Assembly: GCF_023195755.1 (NCBI RefSeq)
Contig: NZ_CP096203.1
Span: 806,001 to 870,000, forward strand
Length of the DNA stretch: 64,000 nt
Direction of reading: 5' to 3'
Source: Chryseobacterium nepalense
Lineage (GTDB): Bacteria > Bacteroidota > Bacteroidia > Flavobacteriales > Weeksellaceae
A program made the position numbers and the translations under genes. This document shows, one piece after another, positions 56,846 to 64,000 of the stretch. The first letter of the stretch is position 1, and each line of letters starts with the position of its first letter. The notes beneath the pieces were generated by a model. That model did not search any database. It was not told the origin of the DNA and was given only the letters and a program-made list of their open reading frames with translations.

Positions 56846-59662
56846 TTAAGCGGTTACAGGTCTTTTTACCGGAGCATCATTTCTGTCGAATACTCTGTTG
56901 ATCACTGCATTCTGATTTTTCTCAAACATTTTGTGACTTCCGGGAGCCGGAGCACCGCTTGGAACCGGAGCGATTACCTGGATTCCTGTATCTCTGAAGT
57001 TTCTCAGGATATAAGACCATGCTCCCATATTTTCAGGTTCTTCCTGAGCCCAAACAATTTCTTTTCTGTTTGAATATTTTTCGAAGATGGCTTCAATAGC
57101 GTTATTCTGTAAAGGGTATAACTGCTCGAACCTTACCAATGCAATATTTTCAGCATTCAGCTCTTCTTTTTTAGCTAGTAATTCAAAGTATAATTTTCCT
57201 GAACAAAGCACTAATTTTTCAACTTTTTTAGGATCTGCAGAAGGATCATCAAGAATTGGCTGGAAACCTCCGTTTGCAAAATCTTCAAGTGGAGAAACTA
57301 CTTTCGGATGTCTTAGCAATGATTTAGGACTCATTACGATTAACGGCTTTCTGAATGACCATTTCAGCTGTCTTCTTAATAAATGGAAATAGTTTGCAGG
57401 AGAAGTGATATTGGCAACCACCATATTTTCATTGGCACATAAGGTAAGGAATCTTTCCAGTCTTGCAGAAGAGTGTTCCGCTCCCTGACCTTCCGAACCG
57501 TGTGGCAATAGCATTACCAAACCATCCTGAATTTTCCACTTTTCTTCTGCAGCAGCCAGATACTGATCAACAATAATCTGGGCACCGTTTACGAAATCTC
57601 CGAACTGAGCTTCCCAAATGGTTAAAGTATTAGGTGAAGCCATTGCATAACCGTAATCGAAACCTAAAACCCCATATTCTGAAAGATGAGAGTTATACAC
57701 ATCAAATCTGCTTTCTGAAACGTGTCTTAGCGGGATATATTCTTCTTCCGTATCTTCAGTCTTTACCACAGCATGTCTGTGTGAGAAGGTTCCTCTTTCT
57801 ACATCTTCCCCGGAAATTCTTATGTTATGGCCTTCCACTAAAAGGGTTGCATAAGCCAGCCATTCTCCTAAAGCCCAGTCTAAAGAATCGGCTTCGATTG
57901 CTTTAATCCTGTTTTCAAAAAGTCTTGTAATTTTGTTTAGGAACTTTTTATCAGCAGGAAGCGTAGACATTTTAACGGCCAGTTCTTTCAGCTTTTCAAG
58001 GTCATATTTTGTATCAACAGAATCCTGAACTGCGCCTCTTTTGGCGATTGGATAATTGGTCCAGTCATCTGCCATGAATACATCCATCACGTTTTTTTCT
58101 ATTTCTTTGGATGCATCGAAATTTTCATCTAAAAGCGCTTTGAATTCCGTTTCCATTTTAGCAATAACATCATTTGAGGTTACGCTGTCTTTCAACAATT
58201 TATCTTTATAGATCTCTCTTGGGTTCGGATGTTTTGAAATGATTTTATAAAGATTCGGCTGCGTAAATCTTGGCTCATCCCCTTCGTTGTGTCCGTATTT
58301 TCTGTATCCTAACAAATCAATGTACACATCTTTACCGAATTTCGCTCTGAAATCAGCAGCAAAGTGGATGGCATGAACAACAGCTTCTGCATCATCAGCA
58401 TTTACGTGCATTACAGGAGATTCCGTAACTTTTGCAATATCTGTACAATATGTTGAAGATCTTGCATCCATGTAATTCGTTGTGAAGGAAACCTGATTAT
58501 TAACTACGATATGAACCGTACCACCTGTTCTGTAACCTTCCAGTGTCATCATCTGGGCAACTTCGTAAGCAATACCCTGTCCGGCAATAGCGCCGTCACC
58601 ATGGATTACGATCGGTAAAATTTTAGAATAATCACCTTTGTACTTATCATCTACTTTTGCACGGCAGATTCCTTCTACAAGAGCAGCAACCGTTTCAAGG
58701 TGAGACGGATTCGGGGTAAGATTGATGGAAACTTCCTCTCCTGAAGCTGTTTTAATTTTTTTAGATGAACCTAAATGGTATTTTACATCTCCCGAGAATA
58801 CGTCTTCTTCAAATTCTTTTCCTTCAAACTCCGAGAAGATTTGCTTGTAAGACTTTCCGAAAATATTGGTAAGAACATTCAGCCTTCCTCTGTGCGCCAT
58901 TCCTAAAACAACCTCATCAACGCCCAACTGTGAAGATCTTGAAATTAACTGATCCAATGCAGGAATCAATGTTTCACCACCTTCAAGAGAAAATCTTTTT
59001 TGTCCGACAAATTTTGTATGAAGATAATTTTCAAATGCAACAGCCTGATTTAATTTTAATAAAATCTCAGTTTTTTCATTTGCTGAAAGACCTGGATGGT
59101 TTTCGTTAACCTGGATCCATTTTTTAATAAAATCTTTTTCTTCAACGTTGTTGATGTGCATATACTCTACCCCGATAGAATCACAATAGATATTCTCAAG
59201 GTGTGTGATAAGCTCTTGTAACGTTGCAGGACCCTTCATCCCTGTTTCAACTGCACAATTGAATTTTGTATTTAAATCCGACTTATCAAGGCCGAAGTTT
59301 TCGATATCTAAAGTCGGAGTATAATGTCTTCTTTCTCTAACAGGGTTTGTTTTCGTAAACAGATGTCCTCTCGTTCTGTACGCTTCGATAAGGTTTACCA
59401 CCTTAAATTCTTTTTTGATATGCTCAGGAACCTCACCGTTTGATGCAGCCTGTGCTGCCTGCTGTACTACCGGAGCAGAAGCAGCCGGGGCCTGTGTGTA
59501 CTGACTATAATCGTCTTCCCCGTAATTCTCCAAAGCAAAATCGAAACCTTGAAAAAAGGCCTTCCATGATGGTTCTAAAGAATCGGGAAATTTTAAATAC
59601 TGTTGGTATAAATCCTCAATTAACTGAGAATGAGCTGCGTTTAGGAATGAAAATCTGTCCAT
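56846..59662 (-). CDS. sucA: 2-oxoglutarate dehydrogenase E1 component
   Basis: A 938-residue thiamine-diphosphate enzyme. The N-terminal E1 segment (SFLNAAHSQLIEDLYQQYLK) precedes VLGMAHRGRLNVLTNIFGKS. The thiamine-binding block is IHGDGAIAGQGIAYEVAQM, and the C-terminal transketolase-like part has MLLPHGSEGQGAEHSSARLE and WAQEEPENMGAWSYI. It decarboxylates 2-oxoglutarate in the TCA cycle and passes the succinyl group to SucB. A -7 element is at 59709-59716. Confidence 0.96.
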   Translation of the reverse strand: MDRFSFLNAAHSQLIEDLYQQYLKFPDSLEPSWKAFFQGFDFALENYGEDDYSQYTQAPAASAPVVQQAAQAASNGEVPEHIKKEFKVVNLIEAYRTRGHLFTKTNPVRERRHYTPTLDIENFGLDKSDLNTKFNCAVETGMKGPATLQELITHLENIYCDSIGVEYMHINNVEEKDFIKKWIQVNENHPGLSANEKTEILLKLNQAVAFENYLHTKFVGQKRFSLEGGETLIPALDQLISRSSQLGVDEVVLGMAHRGRLNVLTNIFGKSYKQIFSEFEGKEFEEDVFSGDVKYHLGSSKKIKTASGEEVSINLTPNPSHLETVAALVEGICRAKVDDKYKGDYSKILPIVIHGDGAIAGQGIAYEVAQMMTLEGYRTGGTVHIVVNNQVSFTTNYMDARSSTYCTDIAKVTESPVMHVNADDAEAVVHAIHFAADFRAKFGKDVYIDLLGYRKYGHNEGDEPRFTQPNLYKIISKHPNPREIYKDKLLKDSVTSNDVIAKMETEFKALLDENFDASKEIEKNVMDVFMADDWTNYPIAKRGAVQDSVDTKYDLEKLKELAVKMSTLPADKKFLNKITRLFENRIKAIEADSLDWALGEWLAYATLLVEGHNIRISGEDVERGTFSHRHAVVKTEDTEEEYIPLRHVSESRFDVYNSHLSEYGVLGFDYGYAMASPNTLTIWEAQFGDFVNGAQIIVDQYLAAAEEKWKIQDGLVMLLPHGSEGQGAEHSSARLERFLTLCANENMVVANITSPANYFHLLRRQLKWSFRKPLIVMSPKSLLRHPKVVSPLEDFANGGFQPILDDPSADPKKVEKLVLCSGKLYFELLAKKEELNAENIALVRFEQLYPLQNNAIEAIFEKYSNRKEIVWAQEEPENMGAWSYILRNFRDTGIQVIAPVPSGAPAPGSHKMFEKNQNAVINRVFDRNDAPVKRPVTA

Positions 59663-59708
59663 TATTACAGTTTATCTGTTATTAAAATTTGTTTGTAGAA
59701 TTAAACGT

Positions 59709-59716
59709 CAAATTTA
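59709..59716 (-). promoter_or_regulatory. -7 promoter element of the sucA-sucB operon
   Basis: The minus strand reads TAAATTTG, 46 bp before the sucA ATG. Confidence 0.5.
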
Positions 59717-59785
59717 ATAAAAAAAACCGACTTGGAACAGCCTGTAACTATTAAAAAAACTATAAAAGAAATAAATTTAATGAAT

Positions 59786-60826
59786 TTACTTAAATACTGA
59801 TAATGAGAGTTTCATATTCACATCTCCATCCTCTACCGGGCGTTCCAAAAACGTCTGCCGGATATCACCAAAACGCATCTCATCTTTTTTGGCTTTCTGA
59901 ATAAGCTGCTGAATTGCTTTTATTCTCCCGTCATAAGTCCCTTTGTAATACATGATATAGTTTTGCGTAGGAGATTGAGTCCTGAAACTGAAATTGTTAT
60001 CCGTAAGCCCGAATTTTTTAGACAAAGGAATTCCAAGAAAATAAGAAACTTCCTTATCTTTATAATTGTCGGCATCCGTGATCATTACCGGAAAACCAAA
60101 TTCATCCTCTTTTTTGCCCAGATCCATCGTGGTGTAATTATAAATTTTGTTATAATTCATCACAATATTTCTGTAGAGCGCATCTTTTTTGTTGGAAGTG
60201 CTTACGTTAATTCCCAGGAGAAGCTTTTCTTCCTCATTTTCAACCATAAGGCTATCGTATTTTATAGCTGCCATCTGATTGTCTTTTTCAACTTTATTGC
60301 CTAAAACATTGTTGAGATTAATCATGCTTTTATTAATATTTTCAGCAAAACGGTCTTCTGTCCAGAAGTTTTCAACGCGTCTTAAAACAGACAGTTTAGG
60401 AGTATGTACAATCCAGGTGATTTTTGTTTTTTCTGCAGCTACGGCCTTAAATTTCACATCAACCACAGTAGGACTTTCATTGTTGTCTTCAAAGAGCTGA
60501 TAGCGTAAGGTTCTGTTTGGATTTTCGTAGCGGAGGAACATTTCCCCGTTCGTATCATTTTTCGGGTCTGTATAGCTTATGGAACTTCCCTGCCCTTCAT
60601 AGGGTGTATAATAATCAATATCAACGGAACTTGAACTGGTGAAGAAATTATTCCACCTTGTAAAATTCTGAAGATTATTAAACTGGTTAAAAACTTTTTC
60701 TACCGGATAATTGATTTCTTTTTCGATTGTAAAATCTTTGCTTTCATCCACAAAATAATACATGGAAGCCGCATAAGCCCCGATCAGTAATAAAATAATA
60801 GCTGCTATGATTTTAAAGAAACGCAT
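59786..60826 (-). CDS. SRPBCC/polyketide cyclase-domain membrane protein
   Basis: A 346-residue protein with one N-terminal membrane helix (about 5-24) or uncleaved signal. Residues 30-165 match an SRPBCC fold: FTIEKEINYPVEKVFNQFNN, then MFLRYENPNRTLRYQLFEDN and TKITWIVHTPKL. The C-terminal 150 residues are extra and may form a second alpha/beta domain (FRTQSPTQNYIMYYKGTYDG). The ligand is unknown. It is monocistronic with a -33/-7 pair upstream. Confidence 0.78.
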   Translation of the reverse strand: MRFFKIIAAIILLLIGAYAASMYYFVDESKDFTIEKEINYPVEKVFNQFNNLQNFTRWNNFFTSSSSVDIDYYTPYEGQGSSISYTDPKNDTNGEMFLRYENPNRTLRYQLFEDNNESPTVVDVKFKAVAAEKTKITWIVHTPKLSVLRRVENFWTEDRFAENINKSMINLNNVLGNKVEKDNQMAAIKYDSLMVENEEEKLLLGINVSTSNKKDALYRNIVMNYNKIYNYTTMDLGKKEDEFGFPVMITDADNYKDKEVSYFLGIPLSKKFGLTDNNFSFRTQSPTQNYIMYYKGTYDGRIKAIQQLIQKAKKDEMRFGDIRQTFLERPVEDGDVNMKLSLSVFK

Positions 60827-60830
60827 CGTA

Positions 60831-60838
60831 CAAATGTA
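60831..60838 (-). promoter_or_regulatory. -33/-7 promoter of the SRPBCC gene
   Basis: The minus strand reads TACATTTG, and a TTG (60859-60861) lies 20 bp upstream. It is only 4 bp from the ATG. Confidence 0.45.
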
Positions 60839-60928
60839 TTGAAAATAACAAAAGTGACCAATATGATGATCACTCTGTTTTAATTTATTTTTGATAAAGT
60901 TAAACTAAGTTTAAATTTTTTAATCTCC

Positions 60929-62197
60929 TTATCCGATATGAGTTCCCGGTGTAAGTACCGCACCCTTTTTCACTACAATAATACCGTCCTGAACGGAGTA
61001 TGTACCGTAGTCGCCGTCACTGATATGTTTTCCTCCAATGATGCGTACATTGTCGCCAATGTGGCAGTTTTTATCTAAAATTGCTTTTTCAATATAGCAG
61101 TATTTTCCAATTCCCATATTAGGCTGCCCATTTCTGTCATTGTTGATAATTTCTGCAGGATCCTGATAAAAATCAGCGCCCATAACGTAAGAATTTACGA
61201 TGGTACTTCCCTTATCGATTCTTGTTCTGTTTCCGATTACGGAATTTTCGATTTTATCTGCCATAATAATACATCCGTCACCGAAAACCGCCTTACTTAC
61301 GTAAGAACCGTTAATTTTGGATGGCGGAAGCATTCTAGCTCTCGTATAGATTGGTGATGAAGAGAAAAGATTAAACTGAGGAAAGTCCTGGCAAAGATCC
61401 AGGTTTGCTTCGTAGAAAGATTCTATGGTTCCGATGTCTGTCCAGTAGCCTTCATACTGATAGCTTAACGTAGTATATTTCCCGATGGAATTAGGGATAA
61501 TGTCTTTTCCGAAATCGTCTCCGGCTCCTTCATCAAACATTTTTTTCAAAATGCTTTTGGTGAAGATATAAATCCCCATTGAAGCCAGATATTCTTTTCC
61601 CGCATGTTTGTTTTCTTCCGAAACTTCAGATTTTAAACCATCTAAGATATCATATCCCGGTTTTTCAACAAAAGAGGTGATGTTGCCTTCGTCATCAGAA
61701 CTCAAAATTCCAAAACCTGTAGCATCCTTGGCGTTTACCGGAATGGTTGCAATAGTAACGTCGCCTCCTTTTTCGATATGGAAATCCAGCATTTCTTTGA
61801 AATCCATCTGGTAAAGCTGGTCTCCCGAAAGAATCAAGATATAATCATAATCATATTTTTCTAAATGTTTCATTGACTGGCGTACTGCGTCAGCCGTTCC
61901 CTGATACCAGTTTTCATTTTCAACGTTCTGTTCTGCGGCAAGAATATCTACAAAACCTTTGCTGAAAATATCAAAATGGTAAGAGTTTTTAATGTGTGAG
62001 TTTAAAGAGGCAGAATTAAATTGCGTTAAAACCAGGATTTTGTTCATTCCTGAATTTAAACAGTTGGAAATAGGAATATCTACCAACCTGTATTTTCCGG
62101 CGATGGGAACTGCCGGTTTAGATCTTGTGAACGTTAATGGGAACAACCTTGTTCCTCTACCTCCTCCTAAAACAATGGAAATGACATTGCGATTCAT
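60929..62197 (-). CDS. glgC: Glucose-1-phosphate adenylyltransferase
   Basis: A 422-residue enzyme. The nucleotidyltransferase signature is LGGGRGTRLFPLTFTRSKPA, followed by KYRLVDIPISNCLNSGMNKI. FVEKPGYDIL and YWTDIGTIESFYEANLDL are conserved substrate-site blocks. A left-handed beta-helix C-terminus ends the protein. It makes ADP-glucose for glycogen synthesis. It is downstream of glgA by about 94 bp in the same direction. Confidence 0.96.
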   Translation of the reverse strand: MNRNVISIVLGGGRGTRLFPLTFTRSKPAVPIAGKYRLVDIPISNCLNSGMNKILVLTQFNSASLNSHIKNSYHFDIFSKGFVDILAAEQNVENENWYQGTADAVRQSMKHLEKYDYDYILILSGDQLYQMDFKEMLDFHIEKGGDVTIATIPVNAKDATGFGILSSDDEGNITSFVEKPGYDILDGLKSEVSEENKHAGKEYLASMGIYIFTKSILKKMFDEGAGDDFGKDIIPNSIGKYTTLSYQYEGYWTDIGTIESFYEANLDLCQDFPQFNLFSSSPIYTRARMLPPSKINGSYVSKAVFGDGCIIMADKIENSVIGNRTRIDKGSTIVNSYVMGADFYQDPAEIINNDRNGQPNMGIGKYCYIEKAILDKNCHIGDNVRIIGGKHISDGDYGTYSVQDGIIVVKKGAVLTPGTHIG

Positions 62198-62291
62198 AAA
62201 TTATTTTGCGTTTTATTTTATTAAGTTTACTGTTCTGTTTTTGGTGTCTATATATTTACTTCAGAAATTTAATTTCAGACAATTCTCAAAA

Positions 62292-63698
62292 TTAATTTTT
62301 ATATAAAGCTATATATTTTTCTGCTGACTTTTCCCATGAAAAATCAAAATTCATATTGGCATGAATCAGATTTTCCATTACATCCTTTTGATTGTAAAGC
62401 ATTAATGCCCTGTTCATGGCATGGATTACATCATCTATTCCGGGATAGCTAAAATTAATCCCTGCTCCACCCGTGGAAATATCAGCTACTGTATCTCTCA
62501 GACCTCCGGTGTAGCGTACAATCGGTACCGTTCCGTATCTCATGGAGTACATCTGATTGAGACCACAAGGCTCTACCCTTGAAGGCATCAGCAAAAAATC
62601 CGCCGAAGCGTATATTTTATGGGAAAGATGTTCCTTATATCCTAAATCCAAAGCAAAATTGGTATACGTATAATCGTATTCTTTAAGCTTATTTTCAATA
62701 TAACTGTTACCGGATCCTAAAACCATGATATTGAGTGCACCGTAGCTTTGTTTAATGCTTTTCCAGACAATATCAGGAAGAAGATCGGCGCCTTTTTCTG
62801 TGGCAAATCTTCCGATAAAGGCAAACAAAGGAAGCTCAGGCTTCAATCCATATTCTTTACAAAGTTTTTCTTTGCCTTTCCTTTTCTGCTCAACAGCATT
62901 TTTACTGTTAAAATTAAAATCCAGCATCGGGTCGGTTTCCGGGTTCCAAACTTCGGTATCAATTCCGTTGATAATTCCGTATGCCTTACCAAATTCGTCC
63001 CTTACAAGACTTTCAAGACCGCGGAAGCTTACATACAGCTCTTCAAGATAGCCCTGAGAAACGGTTGTAAAAGCATGGGCACATTTGATCATGCTTGCGA
63101 GAGGATTGATCAGTCCGTTCCAATCCATTAATCCCCATTTATACTGATCGAAGGATGGAAGAAACCTAGCCATTTCCCAGCTCATCATTCCCTGATATTC
63201 GCCGTTGTGGATTGTTGCTATAGTTTTCACTCCTTTAAGGGAAGAAAATTCAGGACAATATTCAATCATAAAAGGAACCAATCCTGTATGATAATCATGG
63301 CAGTGTAAAACATCCGGACGGATATTCATCGCACTTAACCAGTGAAGAACGCCATGCTGAAAACCTAAAAACTGAAAATTTTCGTCCTGGTAGCCGTAAG
63401 GATTGTCTCTGTCTAAAAGTCCCGGGATTTTTACCATGTACAGTTCGAAGCCCAAAACATTTGATTTCTCCTTTAAAACCTGCACCTGAAGCATATTTCC
63501 TCCCTGGTGAATAAAGCCATCAAAAACTATGTCAAACTCATGATCGTAGACAAAAGATTTGTTGTACCAGGGCATAACAACCTTCGCTTCAATATCTTTA
63601 ATTTTATTCTGATATTTCGGCAAAGCGCCCACTACATCGGCCAAGCCTCCTACTTTTGCCACCGGATAACATTCCGTGCTTAGATGATAAATTACCAT
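62292..63698 (-). CDS. glgA: Glycogen synthase
   Basis: A 468-residue GT5 enzyme. The ADP-glucose-binding motif K-V-G-G-L is in VAKVGGLADVVGALPKY. Further blocks are LHCHDYHTGLVPF, the IGRFATEKGADLLPDIV start of the C-terminal domain, and PSRVEPCGLNQMYSMRYGTV, which carries the catalytic E-x7-E-like set. It extends alpha-1,4-glucan from ADP-glucose. The 8-bp gap after glgB suggests one operon glgB-glgA-glgC. Confidence 0.96.
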   Translation of the reverse strand: MVIYHLSTECYPVAKVGGLADVVGALPKYQNKIKDIEAKVVMPWYNKSFVYDHEFDIVFDGFIHQGGNMLQVQVLKEKSNVLGFELYMVKIPGLLDRDNPYGYQDENFQFLGFQHGVLHWLSAMNIRPDVLHCHDYHTGLVPFMIEYCPEFSSLKGVKTIATIHNGEYQGMMSWEMARFLPSFDQYKWGLMDWNGLINPLASMIKCAHAFTTVSQGYLEELYVSFRGLESLVRDEFGKAYGIINGIDTEVWNPETDPMLDFNFNSKNAVEQKRKGKEKLCKEYGLKPELPLFAFIGRFATEKGADLLPDIVWKSIKQSYGALNIMVLGSGNSYIENKLKEYDYTYTNFALDLGYKEHLSHKIYASADFLLMPSRVEPCGLNQMYSMRYGTVPIVRYTGGLRDTVADISTGGAGINFSYPGIDDVIHAMNRALMLYNQKDVMENLIHANMNFDFSWEKSAEKYIALYKN

Positions 63699-63706
63699 TT
63701 TCTATC

Positions 63707-64000
63707 TTATCTTTTGTGGTGTTTAATTCTATTTTGCTTGTATTGCTTGTCTTTTCTTTTTAAAATAATCCCTGCCATCGGAGGAAGATTAAGGCTTATA
63801 GATTTCTGATGTCCCATATACTCCTCATACTGTTCATTAAAAATATCGGCTTTCACGCCGCTTCCTGCATACTGCTCATCATCGGAATTTAGAATTACTT
63901 CCCAATGGGTTCCTGCAGCTACACCAATTTTGTAATCAATAACTCTTGGAGTCAGGTTAAGAATTACCATGTATGAATCATCTTTTCGCTTTCCCTTTCT
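63707..64000 (-). CDS. glgB: 1,4-alpha-glucan branching enzyme, C-terminal end (cut by window edge)
   Basis: The last 97 residues of an open frame that continues beyond the right edge. It contains VILNLTPRVIDYKIGVAAGT and NSDDEQYAGSGVKADIFNEQ, then ISLNLPPMAGIILKRK, matching the all-beta C-terminal domain of GlgB. A basic tail of about fifteen residues (KDKQYKQNRIKHHKR) follows. Branching activity is inferred from this domain and the glgA-glgC context; the catalytic barrel is outside the window. Confidence 0.88.
   Translation of the reverse strand, partial: RKGKRKDDSYMVILNLTPRVIDYKIGVAAGTHWEVILNSDDEQYAGSGVKADIFNEQYEEYMGHQKSISLNLPPMAGIILKRKDKQYKQNRIKHHKR

Noticed and set aside
1..64000. tRNA, rRNA, riboswitch, prophage or insertion sequence with transposase
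   Set aside because: None was recognised on either strand; window edges cut only the permease and glgB genes.

Overview
The window looks like chromosomal core genome of a Chryseobacterium-like member of the Weeksellaceae (Flavobacteriia, Bacteroidota). The evidence is internal: low G+C, three secreted proteins with type IX secretion C-terminal sorting domains, signal peptides of the MKKLLLAG...NAQ style, many start sites preceded by the Bacteroidota -7 element TAnnTTTG, an AtpB with a cleavable signal peptide, and an ATP synthase operon that ends at atpG without atpD/atpC. No rRNA, tRNA, CRISPR array, prophage or transposase was seen.

Layout. 1-4.2 kb: an amino-acid permease cut by the window edge, a repeat element with terminal inverted repeats, a DUF4920 protein, an M14 peptidase, an AT-rich gap with DnaA-box-like sites and TACAnnTGTA palindromes, and an XRE regulator. 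4.2-24 kb, almost all on the minus strand: proline dehydrogenase, a UbiA prenyltransferase/GHMP kinase pair, secreted metalloprotease, transporters, thiolase, an ECF sigma / membrane protein / beta-barrel set, a bifunctional nuclease, EtfAB, an SDR, a T9SS cargo protein and an M20 dipeptidase. 24-33 kb: lipoprotein, THUMP-like methyltransferase, a GxxExxY gene between inverted repeats, an operon udk - septum initiator - methylmalonyl-CoA mutase small subunit - dinB-like, a secreted gluzincin, clpS and a CNNM/CBS protein. 33-38.4 kb: atpBEFHAG with a small AtpI-like membrane gene in front. 38.5-45 kb: ffh, a TM2 protein, five outer-membrane barrel genes and phoH-like. 45-55 kb, mostly plus strand: SAM hydroxide adenosyltransferase, an E2 acyltransferase, a ClC transporter, rpsF-rpsR-rplI, and an acyltransferase - glycosyltransferase - unknown - exonuclease operon. 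55-64 kb, minus strand: apaG, sucA-sucB, an SRPBCC protein and glgB-glgA-glgC.

Most genes are ordinary housekeeping functions. The unusual signal is in the non-coding DNA: (i) tandem arrays of degenerate 7-bp units in seven spacers between co-directional genes, some folding into hairpins; (ii) two copies of an element with conserved ends and a central hairpin whose arms differ in sequence but stay self-complementary, plus a third related GC-rich hairpin; (iii) a ~475-bp block bounded by 14-bp inverted repeats and containing three diverged units; (iv) a GxxExxY gene enclosed by 28-bp inverted repeats, one of which provides the start codon of the next gene; (v) candidate operators near the XRE regulator and in front of etfB; and (vi) a cluster of DnaA-box-like sites in an AT-rich gap. 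No complete new protein-based system was found.
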